A stretch of 64,000 nucleotides of DNA from Bryobacter sp. (GCA_022843625.1 JALHNH010000008.1:62001-126000); one strand, 5' to 3'. Numbered from the stretch's first letter, positions 8,061 to 16,354 are shown. Translations and numbers: made by a program. Notes: generated by a model from the letters alone, not told the origin.

Positions 8061-8641
8061 CCCGCCGAGATCTATTGATGGCGCCGCTGGTGGCGATTCG
8101 ACTGGAAGACTGGGTTGCTGCGGATGGGAGCGCGTTTCCAACGTCATCGTGGAGGGTGACCGAGGATGGACTGCAATCGATTGGGGGACTGAAGACTTTT
8201 CAGGACATCAAGACGGTGAAGCTCTATGAGGACTTTGATTTCACGTTTGAGTGGAAGATGATGCCGCTTGGCAATAGCGGTGTGAAGTACCAGATTGAGA
8301 AGTCCGACAAGTGGCAGCCGAAGGGGCTTGACGGTTTCCACATTCGTGCACGTGGGCCCGAGATGCAACTCGTCGATGATGCGGGGAACGCGGATGCGCA
8401 GAAGGGGCCGCTGAAACAGTGTGGATCGCTGTATAACCATATTGCTTGCACGCGGCCGGCTAAGGTTCGGTTGGGTGAGTTCAATACGGCTCGCCTGTTG
8501 ATTCGCGGGCTCCACGTGGAACACTGGATCAACGGGGAGCGGCTGGTTTCGTATGAGCTCGAATCGGTGAAGCCGTCGGCAATTTCGTTGCAGAACCACG
8601 CTTGTGATGTGTGGTTCCGGAAGTTGCGGATCGAGGTATAA
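8057..8641 (+). CDS. DUF1080 (3-keto-disaccharide hydrolase-like) protein
   Basis: A 194-residue protein with a short R-R-D-L-L leader (weak signal). The body has the concanavalin-like DUF1080 layout: F-D-F-T-F-E-W-K-M near residue 55, G-N-S-G-V-K-Y-Q-I, G-x-E-M-Q-L-V-D-D near 103, and W-I-N-G-E-R-L-V-S-Y-E near 156. This family includes 3-keto-glycoside hydrolases and many uncharacterised secreted carbohydrate-active proteins of Acidobacteriota and Planctomycetota. The start overlaps the preceding stop by four bases. A second DUF1080 gene lies at 36617-37240. Confidence 0.8.
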   Translation: MTRRDLLMAPLVAIRLEDWVAADGSAFPTSSWRVTEDGLQSIGGLKTFQDIKTVKLYEDFDFTFEWKMMPLGNSGVKYQIEKSDKWQPKGLDGFHIRARGPEMQLVDDAGNADAQKGPLKQCGSLYNHIACTRPAKVRLGEFNTARLLIRGLHVEHWINGERLVSYELESVKPSAISLQNHACDVWFRKLRIEV

Positions 8642-8649
8642 ACATAAGC

Positions 8650-9096
8650 ATGGTGAGTTTCAACCTGCGGATCATCTTGGTTCTGAGCCTGCTTTTTAGC
8701 AATTCTGCCGCGGCAAAAGACTTGAAGGACTGGCGCAGGCTCGAATCGCTCAAACCCGGGGCAGAGCTCAAGATAGAGCTTAAGCAAAGGGCAGGCAAGT
8801 TGAAAGGGACACTGGTGAAGCTGGACGACACCGGTATTGATTTAGAGCTTAAGGGCCGCGCTACGAGAAGGGTGAACAGGACTGAGATTCAACAGATTCG
8901 CGCTTCCGATGGGGTTAGGAAGTCGTCTCCGCTGATTGGTGCAGCGGCCGGAGCGGCAGTGCTAGGCTCTATCGGTGCTCAGGAGCGCTTCGACTTTACC
9001 CCCACCGGAGTGCTGATCGTGGCGGGGATTGGGGCGCTGATCGGGTTTGGGATCGGAAGCGCTTTTCGCAGCCCAGTTGTTTATTTAGCGCCGTAA
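8650..9096 (+). CDS. Secreted protein with C-terminal glycine-zipper membrane segments
   Basis: The ATG at 8650 is preferred: upstream in-frame starts lie inside the DUF1080 gene, and this one begins a clean signal peptide (R-I-I-L-V-L-S-L-L-F-S-N-S-A-A-A). The mature protein has a short basic strand-rich domain containing G-T-L-V-K-L-D-D-T-G-I-D-L, like an LSm or SH3-type barrel. Two hydrophobic Gly/Ala-rich segments follow (about residues 95-110 and 120-140), as in glycine-zipper proteins. Function unknown. It closes the plus-strand run and converges on the PQQ dehydrogenase, with three bases between the stops. Confidence 0.6.
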   Translation: MVSFNLRIILVLSLLFSNSAAAKDLKDWRRLESLKPGAELKIELKQRAGKLKGTLVKLDDTGIDLELKGRATRRVNRTEIQQIRASDGVRKSSPLIGAAAGAAVLGSIGAQERFDFTPTGVLIVAGIGALIGFGIGSAFRSPVVYLAP

Positions 9097-9099
9097 CTG

Positions 9100-10917
9100 T
9101 TAGGGCAGGGCGAAGGCGATGTACTGGCCGTCGATGGGCTTCTGGGTGGCAGGGGTGAGGCCGACTTGAGCTGAGGCGCAGAAGACGATGTACTGCTTGC
9201 CGTTGACTTCGTAAATGGCGGGGATGCCTTCCATCGCGGTTGGGACTTCCTGCTCAAAGAGCAGCTTGCCGTTTTCGATGTCGAAGGCGCGGACCTTTCG
9301 ATCGCGCGTGCCGGTGAAGATGATGCCTGTGGCCGTTACGATAGGGCCGAGTTTGGGATAGTGGGTTCCGGTGTTCTTGATACCCTTGGCGGCTAGCTCG
9401 GGGACTTCGCCGAGGGGCTGGGTCCATTTGATGGAGCCGTCGTTGAGGTCATAGACGGTGAGGGAGGTCCAGGGTGGCTTGATGGCGGAGAGGCCGTCGC
9501 TCGCGATCATGAAGCCGAAGGCACTTTCGAAGCGTTCTTCTGCAGTCATGCCGGGGACTTCGTCGACCTTCTTGTCGAGCTTGAGCAGGCAGGGGAGATC
9601 TTTGCTGACGACGACGAGGGTGCCCTTGAAGGGGTCGACGGCTGCGCCGCCCCAGTTGGCTCCACCGTTGTTGCCAGGCATCTGGATTGCGCCGCGCTTG
9701 GCCGGGGGCGTGAAGAGGCCTTCGTTGCGGGCGCTGAGGATCTGGTCTCGAAACTTGGCGCGGTCTGCGGCGCTTAAGTAAGGGCTGAGATCGTCTACGC
9801 CGAAGGTCTGACGCGCGAAGGGTGCGGGTTTGGTGGGGAAGGGTTGGGTGGGCCAGTTGGTCTCACCGGGCATGTCGGTCTTGGGGACGGGGCGTTCTTC
9901 GATGGGCCAGAGGGGCTTACCGTTGGTACGATCAAAGACCCAGACGAAGCCTTGCTTAGAGACTTGCGCGACAGCGTCGACGGTCTTGCCTTCGTGCTTT
10001 ACCGTGAGGAGCTTGGGGGCAGTGGAATCGTCGTAATCCCAGATGTCGTGGTGGACCATCTGGTAGTGCCAGAGACGTTTGCCGGTGCGGGCGTCGATGG
10101 CGATGAGCGAGTCTGCGAAGAGGTTGTGGCCTTCGCGGTCTTTGCCGTAGAAGTTGTACTTGGCACTGGCTGTGGGGGCGAAGAGAATGCCGCGCTTTTC
10201 GTCGATGCTCATCTCGCTCCAGACGTTGGCGCCGCCGACGGTTTTCCAGGCGTCTTTGGGCCAGCCGTCGTAGCCGAATTCGCCGGGGCGGGGGATGGTG
10301 TGGAAGGTCCAGGCGAGTTTGCCGGTGCGGACGTTGTAGGCGCGGATGTCGCCGGGTGCGGAACCGTAGCCCTGATTGGTGGCCGAGCCGACGATGACGA
10401 GGTCTTCGAAGATGCGGCCGGGGGAGAGGGACTGGAGGACGGTGAGGAGTTTGGGGTCACGATCGAGGCCTTCGCGGAGATCGACCTGGAAGGATTCGAT
10501 GGTCTTGCCGGTGAGGGCGTCGATGGCTCGCATGATGTGGTTGCTGGCCAGGATCAGGCGGCGCTCTTTGCGGTCTTTGCTCTCCCAGTAGTTGATGCCG
10601 CGGTTGGTGATGGCGGTGGTGCCAGCGGGGGGAGTCCATTGCCAGAGCTGCTTGCCGGTGGAGGCTTCGAGGGCGACGATGGAGTTGCCGGCGCCCATGA
10701 CGTACATGTAGTTGTCGACGACGACGGGGTTGAAGCTGTAGCGCTTGTTTTCGCCGATCTTGAAGGTCCAGGCGACTTGCAGTTTGGCTACGTTGCTCTT
10801 GTTGATTTGGGTGAGCGAGGTGTACTGCGAGGAGTCTGGGCCGCCGCCGTAATCGTTCCAGGTGCGGTAGTCTTGCGCGATGAGTTGCGCTGCGATGAGG
10901 ACGAGAATGTAACGCAT
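9100..10917 (-). CDS. PQQ-dependent dehydrogenase, soluble glucose/quinate-type
   Basis: A 605-residue quinoprotein of the eight-bladed propeller family. It has a short signal peptide (I-L-V-L-I-A-A-Q-L-I-A-Q), then D-Y-G-G-x-x-x-S-x-Q-Y-S-like opening residues (W-N-D-Y-G-G-G-P-D-S-S-Q-Y). Repeated tryptophan-docking motifs follow (A-x-x-x-x-T-G-K-x-x-W near residues 85, 190 and 275), as does H-H-D-I-W-D-Y-D near 283. It lacks the N-terminal membrane helices of Gcd, so it is periplasmic. It would oxidise a sugar or alcohol and pass electrons to a cytochrome or quinone; the substrate cannot be read. Its start directly abuts the stop of the amidohydrolase upstream. Confidence 0.9.
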   Translation of the reverse strand: MRYILVLIAAQLIAQDYRTWNDYGGGPDSSQYTSLTQINKSNVAKLQVAWTFKIGENKRYSFNPVVVDNYMYVMGAGNSIVALEASTGKQLWQWTPPAGTTAITNRGINYWESKDRKERRLILASNHIMRAIDALTGKTIESFQVDLREGLDRDPKLLTVLQSLSPGRIFEDLVIVGSATNQGYGSAPGDIRAYNVRTGKLAWTFHTIPRPGEFGYDGWPKDAWKTVGGANVWSEMSIDEKRGILFAPTASAKYNFYGKDREGHNLFADSLIAIDARTGKRLWHYQMVHHDIWDYDDSTAPKLLTVKHEGKTVDAVAQVSKQGFVWVFDRTNGKPLWPIEERPVPKTDMPGETNWPTQPFPTKPAPFARQTFGVDDLSPYLSAADRAKFRDQILSARNEGLFTPPAKRGAIQMPGNNGGANWGGAAVDPFKGTLVVVSKDLPCLLKLDKKVDEVPGMTAEERFESAFGFMIASDGLSAIKPPWTSLTVYDLNDGSIKWTQPLGEVPELAAKGIKNTGTHYPKLGPIVTATGIIFTGTRDRKVRAFDIENGKLLFEQEVPTAMEGIPAIYEVNGKQYIVFCASAQVGLTPATQKPIDGQYIAFALP

Positions 10918-11829
10918 TTAGACGAGCTTCTTTTGTGCGGCAGTGCGGGGCTTCCAGCGGTATGCGGCGAGGGAGTTCTTGTAGAAGTATTTTTCGGCTA
11001 CGGCGCGGGGTTTGGTGGAGACGTAATCCTTTACTACAGTGAGGACTTGCTCGTAGGTGCCGAAGCCATCGCTGTTGGGCCAATCGCTGCCGAAGACGAC
11101 GCGATCTTCGCCGAAGCGCTGCCACATCTCATCCAGGACGGGTTTGTAGAAGACGCTATTGGGTTTGCCTGAAGTGTTCTTGATCTTGAGGACAGACGAG
11201 ACTTTGACGTAGATCTGCTTGCGGGCGGAGAGGTCGCGCAGGACTGCGTCGGCTTTGCTGATTTCTTCCATGCCTGGCAGGTGGTCGATCATGATGCGGA
11301 GATCGGGGACCAGGTCTGAAGCGCGGCGGAGGTCTTCGAGGAGTTTCTTGTTGGGGTTGGCAGAATCCATGATCATGCCGTTTTTGGCTAGCTCTTTGAG
11401 GCCGGCAATGAATTCGGGCTTGCCCAGCTCGTTGCCGATATCGTAACCCCAGATGTTGCCGTAACGGATGCCGAGGTAGAGCGAGTTCTTGCGGAGCTTG
11501 TCGAGTTCGGTGCGGAAGTTTTTGTCACCCGGCGGGATGTTGCCGACCATGCCGACCATGATGGGTGCGGGGGCGCAGACGTCGAGAACCCACTGGTTGT
11601 CTTCCAGCCAGGGGCTGCATTCGAGCTCGATGGCGCCGACGACGCCGAGCTTGGAGGTGAGGTCTATGTAACGCGGGGGGAGGGCCGTTTTGTAGCGGAC
11701 TTTGTCTTCTTTGGGCGGCCAGGGAATGCCTTTGGGGCGGGTGGGGTCGAAGAGGTGGATGTGGGTATCGATGATCGGGATTTCTGTTGCAGGCGCCATG
11801 GCTGCAGCCAGCAAAGTGCGGCGGGTCAT
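10918..11829 (-). CDS. Amidohydrolase 2 family TIM-barrel hydrolase
   Basis: A 303-residue protein from the ATG at 11829, chosen because it begins M-T-R-R-T-L-L-A-A-A-M-A-P, a twin-arginine-like leader; a further ATG at 11859 overlaps the upstream gene. D-T-H-I-H-L-F-D near residue 20 is the H-x-H metal motif of amidohydrolase 2. I-D-H-L-P-G and V-F-G-S-D-W-P-N near 245 supply the later histidine and aspartate. Members hydrolyse lactones or decarboxylate cyclic acids, and pairing with a sugar PQQ dehydrogenase suggests lactone hydrolysis (inference). It is followed without gap by that dehydrogenase. Confidence 0.85.
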   Translation of the reverse strand: MTRRTLLAAAMAPATEIPIIDTHIHLFDPTRPKGIPWPPKEDKVRYKTALPPRYIDLTSKLGVVGAIELECSPWLEDNQWVLDVCAPAPIMVGMVGNIPPGDKNFRTELDKLRKNSLYLGIRYGNIWGYDIGNELGKPEFIAGLKELAKNGMIMDSANPNKKLLEDLRRASDLVPDLRIMIDHLPGMEEISKADAVLRDLSARKQIYVKVSSVLKIKNTSGKPNSVFYKPVLDEMWQRFGEDRVVFGSDWPNSDGFGTYEQVLTVVKDYVSTKPRAVAEKYFYKNSLAAYRWKPRTAAQKKLV

Positions 11830-11830
11830 G

Positions 11831-12262
11831 TTAGCTAAGATAAACCACTTGAGCGGCAATTGCAGCGGCGAGGCAAAGGATTCCCAAGAGAATTGCGGCC
11901 TGGTAGGCTTGCCAGCCGGTGAGGGTGGAGGTGAGGTGGGTGGGGTTTGCGGGGTCTACGGAGATCTGGATGTGGGAGCCTGGGGCTCGCTCGCCGAGAA
12001 AAGCTTCGATTCGGGAGCGCTTTGAGTTGGGTTTGCCGTCAGTTTTCCATTCGCGGAAGGAACGGCCTTCGAAGGAGTATTGGAGGAGGAGTTGGGCGGT
12101 GTGGAGGTTGTTGGGGGTTTGGGTGATGCGGTTGGCGATGATAAGGGCGTCCTGGGTGGAACGGGATTTGACGCAATCGATCTGCCAGATACAGGCCAGA
12201 CCGGAGGCTACGGAAATCAGGACGAGGAAGAGAACAACGGACTTCAACAGATATTTCTCCAC
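11831..12262 (-). CDS. DUF3592-like membrane protein
   Basis: A 143-residue protein with one membrane helix at each end (about residues 7-27 and 118-140). Between them lies an extracytoplasmic domain with L-L-Q-Y-S-F-E-G-R-S-F-R-E-W and V-D-P-A-N-P-T-H, the pattern of DUF3592 proteins (P-x-x-P near a second helix). Translation starts at a GTG at 12262. An inverted repeat CCACTTA/TAAGTGG (12259-12265, 12274-12280) straddles that start and might regulate it. The stop is one base from the amidohydrolase start. Function unknown. Confidence 0.65.
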   Translation of the reverse strand: MEKYLLKSVVLFLVLISVASGLACIWQIDCVKSRSTQDALIIANRITQTPNNLHTAQLLLQYSFEGRSFREWKTDGKPNSKRSRIEAFLGERAPGSHIQISVDPANPTHLTSTLTGWQAYQAAILLGILCLAAAIAAQVVYLS

Positions 12263-12299
12263 TTAACACGCGCTAAGTGGAGGCCGGGAAGCTCAGGGG

Positions 12300-12662
12300 T
12301 TATTTTTTGCGGGTGGCGCTCCATTTGTTGGTAGCGCTCATTTCGACTGCGCTCGCGCTGCCTTCGATGGCGTCGCCGTTTACGGTGCCGGTCATCTCGT
12401 AGGTCATGGAGCCGCCGGAGGGGCGCTCGCGCTTGAGGGTGAACTTGATTTTGTCACCGTCGACGGTGCCGTTTTCGATTTCGAGCTTGCGGGTTTCTGA
12501 CATCCAGAAGGTGCCGGTGAGCTTGCCGCCTTCAGACTTCATGACAGCCTTGGCGTTGAGTTCGCCGAAGGGGCTGGCCATCTTCCAGGACCATTCGCCG
12601 TCGGGGGTGCCTTCGGCGAGGAGGGCGAATGAAAGAGTGAAAAGGGCGATTAGCAAACGCAT
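12300..12662 (-). CDS. Small secreted beta-rich protein
   Basis: A 120-residue protein with a typical signal peptide (L-L-I-A-L-F-T-L-S-F-A-L-L-A-E-G). The mature domain has alternating strands: G-x-W-S-W-K, G-G-K-L-T-G-T-F-W, N-G-T-V-D-G-D-K-I-K-F-T-L, G-T-V-N-G-D-A-I-E-G. This is the repeating pattern of lipocalin-like secreted domains widespread in Acidobacteriota. No enzyme motif is present. It lies between the ferredoxin and the DUF3592 gene on the same strand. Role unknown; the family is often found with DUF1080-type carbohydrate genes. Confidence 0.7.
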   Translation of the reverse strand: MRLLIALFTLSFALLAEGTPDGEWSWKMASPFGELNAKAVMKSEGGKLTGTFWMSETRKLEIENGTVDGDKIKFTLKRERPSGGSMTYEMTGTVNGDAIEGSASAVEMSATNKWSATRKK

Positions 12663-12705
12663 ACGACCAGAGAGATGGAGGTACGGCTGTCGCGGATGGA
12701 TTATT

Positions 12706-13020
12706 TTACGGGATTTGGATGGTGACGTCGCCGAGGACTATGGTTTGGCAGCCGAGGCGGGAATCGTCGGTGACGCCTTCAGCCATGCCGACGAAATCGA
12801 GTTCGTCCTGGTTGGGCTCGCTCAGGTTGGCTGCGCCGTCTTTGATGATGACGTGGCATGTGGTGCAACTGCAGTTGCCGCCGCAATCGTGATTGAGGGG
12901 GAGGTTGAAGTGCATGGCGAGATCGAGGATGGAGCCGGGCTTGCCGTGGCCGCCGTAGGGGACGCTGCCGACTTCGAATTCGTGGACGGAACCGTCGTTA
13001 AAGAGAGTGAGCTTGGGCAT
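12706..13020 (-). CDS. 2Fe-2S ferredoxin, adrenodoxin type
   Basis: The ATG at 13020 gives a 104-residue protein of normal ferredoxin length; the open frame runs further upstream but adds nothing like a ferredoxin. The cluster ligands are visible as C-G-G-N-C-S-C-T-T-C (about residues 39-48; pattern C-x5-C-x2-C using three of them) and a later L-G-C-Q-T near 86. The E-P-N-Q-D-E-L-D acidic helix resembles the partner-docking site of Isc-type ferredoxins. It is a soluble one-electron carrier for Fe-S assembly or an oxygenase. It heads the minus-strand run ending at the PQQ dehydrogenase, after 290 bases with no gene. Confidence 0.9.
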   Translation of the reverse strand: MPKLTLFNDGSVHEFEVGSVPYGGHGKPGSILDLAMHFNLPLNHDCGGNCSCTTCHVIIKDGAANLSEPNQDELDFVGMAEGVTDDSRLGCQTIVLGDVTIQIP

Positions 13021-13310
13021 AAGAATAAGAAAATTGATTGTGGCTGGAGAGATCCAACCAAACAGACCAACCACCAAGTCTAGCCGATTTTCCTTCTCGA
13101 TTAGGACCCTGCAAGCACCGAATTTGTCCAACCTCGACACCAACAATGCGTTGCAACTGGGTGGGAACGAAAGAGGTAAGGACTGGACACGGTAGTCCCA
13201 GCCTGAAGGTGCCCCCGCCCTCAAGTGAAATCCACGCTTGACATAATTCAGTGTGCGGCTTTAATTGGAAGGTGAGGCAATGAAGCCACGCCTGAAGGAA
13301 TGCAAAATAT

Positions 13311-13499
13311 ATGGACGATCTCTATCAAATTATTATTTTCGACAAAAATGGGCAAGGCCATACCGATGATCCCGCTTTGGGCGCCAACCCGCCGCGCAGT
13401 TACGAAGAGTGCGAATCGGACATAGACGCCCTGTTGGCTGATACCAGCGGACGGAAGTTTGTTAGCGAAGATTTCGAGATTATTGACGTCGAAGTTTAG
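13311..13499 (+). CDS. Small acidic hypothetical protein
   Basis: A 62-residue acidic protein with an ATG start and an AAGGA about 12 bases upstream. It opens with a strand (D-L-Y-Q-I-I-I-F-D-K-N-G) and ends with a D-F-E-I-I-D-V-E-V strand, with an E-E-C-E-S-D-I-D-A-L helix between. I do not recognise it. It lies just outside the left att site of the tRNA-Phe island, so it may be the resident chromosomal neighbour of the original integration site. Confidence 0.4.
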   Translation: MDDLYQIIIFDKNGQGHTDDPALGANPPRSYEECESDIDALLADTSGRKFVSEDFEIIDVEV

Positions 13500-13536
13500 A
13501 ACAGGACGAATTGGAGGAAATAAAAAGGGAGGAATT

Positions 13537-13584
13537 TGGTGGCCAGAGAGGGACTTGAACCCCCGACACGCGGATTTTCAGTCC
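13537..13584. other. Left attachment site (attL), partial tRNA-Phe copy
   Basis: Forty-eight bases identical to 18366-18413. They reproduce the CCA end, acceptor 3' strand, T arm, variable loop and anticodon stem-loop of the minus-strand tRNA-Phe, then diverge at base 13585. The copy lacks the D arm and 5' acceptor strand, so it is not a functional tRNA. It is the displaced original 3' end left after integration. Confidence 0.85.
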
Positions 13585-14015
13585 TATCAAGCACTTGCGG
13601 AGTATTCCTGAGTCTTGGTGAGTATGAGCAACAGGCCAATAGAATCAGGCTCTTCATCGTTCAGCGCAATTCAACCAAACTCGCTAGAATTGCCGAGAGT
13701 CTCTGAGTTGGCACACAGTCGGCGCACAAATCCCGCCTTCCGCGCGGTACAGTTTTCCGATTAACCAACTTGCCAGTGTCTGTGGCAAAAATTCTGGCAT
13801 GGTAGGTGGCGTTCATGGATCTGATGCAGGAATCCGGTATGTAGGAGGGTTGGGAAGGGTCTGTCGCGTCGCAGTCAGGGGAATACGAGCCACTGTTATA
13901 TATTTCCGGCGGATCCGTCCTGCATGCGTAGTATAAGAACTGGTTATACTTTTGCTCCCAACGCTATACATGAAACGACAGCCTTTCCAATCACATCTCA
14001 AGAAGTGATAGCATT
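13585..14015. other. 431-base stretch with no convincing gene; possible promoter
   Basis: Short open frames here on both strands are not persuasive. Near the right end TGGTTA (13941-13946) and TATACA (13965-13970), 18 bases apart, could be a sigma-70-type promoter for the genes starting at 14016. Nothing else is recognised. Confidence 0.4.
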
Positions 14016-14246
14016 ATGCCGATAAGAATAGTGGTTGAAAATATGGACATCCAATTGAAGGACAGACTTTCAAGCTCAGACCAAGATCTGTACCGTGCCT
14101 TGGCAGCCGCTTTCCGTAAGCATGGACCGGACCTTTCCGCTTCGTTTAAGGAGTTGAGGGAGACGGTTAAATTGCAGGATATTGGCGATGTCGAGCCGCT
14201 AAAATCGCAGAGTAGATCTGCACTCGCGAATGCCGGAAAACCTTAA
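14016..14246 (+). CDS. Small hypothetical protein coupled to the ClpP-like protease
   Basis: A 76-residue, mostly helical, charged protein with an ATG start. The first 20 residues form a strand then Q-L-K-D-R-L; the middle helix reads D-L-Y-R-A-L-A-A-A-F-R-K-H. The last third is polar and likely flexible. It overlaps the ClpP-like gene by 17 bases, so the two are almost certainly co-translated. It carries no known adaptor or antitoxin motif. By position it could be an adaptor, substrate or inhibitor of the protease (inference). I do not recognise the family. Confidence 0.6.
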   Translation: MPIRIVVENMDIQLKDRLSSSDQDLYRALAAAFRKHGPDLSASFKELRETVKLQDIGDVEPLKSQSRSALANAGKP

Positions 14247-15366
14247 TTTCACCCCCAATCCGAATCGATCGATTCTCATTCACGGTGTCATCGCCTATGA
14301 GTTAATTGATAATCTGCTGCCTCAGATTCTCAAACTCCAGGCTGAGTCCAAAGATCCGATAACCGTTTACATCAATAGTCCAGGTGGCACGGTCCAAGAT
14401 TGCGACAACCTGCTGAAATTGCTCAAGGCTGGCACAATTGACAGTCCTTCAGCGTGCCAAATAATCACGGTAGCGATGTTCACTGCGGCCAGCGCAGCCG
14501 CAAAACTTTTGGTGGATGGTGATTACGCTGTTGCGTATCCATGGAGTCAAATCTACTTCCATGGCGTAAGAGTCACAAAGTTGATAACTGCGGAGGTAGC
14601 GGAGGCGGAGACAGAGCGGCTGCTTGAAACCAATGCAGGCACAGCACAACGGTTTGCTGAAAAAGCATTCAATCGATTCTTGTTAAGGCTCGTGACTTCA
14701 CGTGGAGCTACCTTCGTGCAGGATAACTCGGTTGTACTGCGCAACCATATCGATTTCATTCGCCCTAAATTGTCACCTTCGGGGAAGGATGTATTGCAAC
14801 AGACAATTGCAAGGTCTGCGCGATACAACCAACTCGTGTCTAAGGTCATTCAAGATCAACGATTTGACACTGCCTTAAATCGCGCTGGGGCAAGAATGGC
14901 AGAAGTCGAAGCCGCAATGCTGCACGCGCTTGTCGATCTTGAAGTGGAACTGCACCCCGAAGCTGAGTTTAGGTTTAGTGAAGGTGGGCTGAAGCTGCTC
15001 TCGGATGATGCGATGCTTATCTGGAACTACCTCTTCAAGTACTCAAAGAAGCCTCAGCACATGCTTGTCATGTGGGAAAACTATTTCCTTAGACCAGAGG
15101 ACCTCGCTGCTCTGGATCAGATGGATCAGGCGGTTCGCCCTGCGGAACGGAATAAAAGATGTGTTGAATTGGTTAAGCCAATTTGGACATTTCTAGTTGC
15201 ACTGTGCCATACGCTTCAAACCGGAGAAAATGATCTAACAGCTCTAGATGCATACTGGCTAGGGTTAATCGACGAAATAATCAGCCTCGATCTAAATTCA
15301 CCACGGCTATTGGCGGTAGCCCAACAAATTGCCAATCCCCCAACCGATATTGCCGCAGAAGGCTAG
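14230..15366 (+). CDS. ClpP-like serine protease with a long unknown C-terminal domain
   Basis: A 378-residue protein. Residues about 13-115 follow the ClpP/crotonase fold: I-L-I-H-G-V-I then helix, I-T-V-Y-I-N-S-P-G-G at 44-53 (the oxyanion N-S-P-G-G of ClpP), T-A-A-S at 85-88 where ClpP has G-Q-A-A-S with the nucleophilic serine, and Y-F-H-G at 109-112 where ClpP has M-I-H-Q with the catalytic histidine. No clear ClpP-type aspartate region follows. Instead about 250 residues of mainly helical sequence of no family I know complete the protein, making it nearly twice ClpP length. No ClpX/ClpA ATPase is nearby. It starts inside the upstream small gene and lies in a tRNA island, so it was probably acquired horizontally. 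Confidence 0.75.
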   Translation: MPENLNFTPNPNRSILIHGVIAYELIDNLLPQILKLQAESKDPITVYINSPGGTVQDCDNLLKLLKAGTIDSPSACQIITVAMFTAASAAAKLLVDGDYAVAYPWSQIYFHGVRVTKLITAEVAEAETERLLETNAGTAQRFAEKAFNRFLLRLVTSRGATFVQDNSVVLRNHIDFIRPKLSPSGKDVLQQTIARSARYNQLVSKVIQDQRFDTALNRAGARMAEVEAAMLHALVDLEVELHPEAEFRFSEGGLKLLSDDAMLIWNYLFKYSKKPQHMLVMWENYFLRPEDLAALDQMDQAVRPAERNKRCVELVKPIWTFLVALCHTLQTGENDLTALDAYWLGLIDEIISLDLNSPRLLAVAQQIANPPTDIAAEG

Positions 15367-15490
15367 CCCGGGAAATGGACTCGAATCGCATCAGGCTAGA
15401 TTCCTTGTCTCCCGCCTAGCTCGACGGGGCGAACGCGTGGGAACCTGCCACGCTGGCGGCTCACCAACTTAGGCTATCGGAAAGGAACCG

Positions 15491-15643
15491 ATGAAAGACC
15501 GATCAACAGCTAGGGTTGCCTCATTCCGTGGCGCGGAATACGTGGCAGATAACGAGCTTCAAGACTGGCGGGCGCAATTCCTTGAGACTTTCTTCAATGA
15601 GTGCCCCCAAGCCTTCAATGAGTTCAAGGAGCCTGTGTATTGA
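15491..15643 (+). CDS. Short hypothetical protein or N-terminal part of the next gene
   Basis: A 50-codon frame starting at an ATG with GGAAAGGAACC just upstream. The product is polar and acidic towards the end (W-R-A-Q-F-L-E-T-F-F-N-E-C-P-Q-A-F-N-E-F). It ends in TGA, and only 12 bases later the next gene begins in the same frame at a TTG. The two may be one original protein of about 283 residues split by a nonsense mutation. Otherwise it is an independent small gene of unknown role. Confidence 0.45.
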   Translation: MKDRSTARVASFRGAEYVADNELQDWRAQFLETFFNECPQAFNEFKEPVY

Positions 15644-15655
15644 GAGCTAGTCATC

Positions 15656-16354
15656 TTGAAAGCGCGGGCTCGTCTTGCAGCCATTGACGAGCAATTTCGT
15701 GATTTGCAATTGGCCGCCTTTCAAGCGAGGGAACGCCGCGTTTCGCTTGCCATCTTCCATTGCTTCCATCGCCACCCAAGCGGAAACATCAGCGCTTCTC
15801 ACCTTGCCCTTTGCAGTGAAGATCACTTGCCGGACTTGACACCTTTCCGCGATACGTTTCTTGGGTGGCTACGCCGATATCGATTGGACCAATGCCAATG
15901 GCTTATCGAAGCGTTGCTCGATTCCCTAAAGGACTTTGATCAATTCCCCGAGTTGTTCAAGGACGCGTATCACGCCGACCACAATCGAGGGGGATGGGCT
16001 GTGAAATCGGAACCATTCCGTTTCGAGTTTCGGGGCTTCGAGTTGACCGGGGAATCGCGCGAGAGATATCGGGGCGAACTTGAACAACACATGAAAGGTG
16101 CTATCCAGGAGCACTTCACACGAGCTCAACAATCGGCCGAGGAGCGTGGCTTGAGGTTGGCGCGGGATCGAGAGCCAGTCCATTTCAAATGGCTGATCCA
16201 GTATTTGTGCCTTAACAAGACGTACGGGGATATTGGATTGAAAGGTAGACCCCGCGCAACTGCTGACACCGTCCGAAAGGCGATTAGGCGACTTGCCGAA
16301 GCACTTGTTATTCCCTTGCCCGATGGGCCAAAAGGCAGACCACGCGGCACGTAA
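15656..16354 (+). CDS. Island protein with probable C-terminal helix-turn-helix
   Basis: A 232-residue protein from a TTG; no ATG is available after the upstream in-frame stop. It is rich in Arg, His and aromatic residues. The C-terminal 50 residues (T-Y-G-D-I-G-L-K-G-R, then T-A-D-T-V-R-K-A-I-R-R-L-A-E) look like a winged or simple helix-turn-helix that recognises DNA. The position just before an excisionase-like gene fits a replication or regulatory protein of an integrative element. I do not recognise a named family. The weak start supports the idea that the N-terminus was cut off by a stop codon at 15641-15643. Confidence 0.5.
   Translation: MKARARLAAIDEQFRDLQLAAFQARERRVSLAIFHCFHRHPSGNISASHLALCSEDHLPDLTPFRDTFLGWLRRYRLDQCQWLIEALLDSLKDFDQFPELFKDAYHADHNRGGWAVKSEPFRFEFRGFELTGESRERYRGELEQHMKGAIQEHFTRAQQSAEERGLRLARDREPVHFKWLIQYLCLNKTYGDIGLKGRPRATADTVRKAIRRLAEALVIPLPDGPKGRPRGT

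Noticed and set aside
9844..11172. A 442-codon open frame on the plus strand
   Set aside because: It is antisense to the PQQ dehydrogenase and amidohydrolase; the product is a monotonous Gly/Val/Asp/Ala sequence typical of a frame opposite a GC-rich gene.
13537..13584. Second tRNA-Phe gene
   Set aside because: Only the 3' half is present; the D arm and 5' acceptor strand are missing, so it is an att site.
15656..16354. Transposase or replication initiator
   Set aside because: A helix-turn-helix is likely, but no DDE, HUH or ATPase motif is visible.
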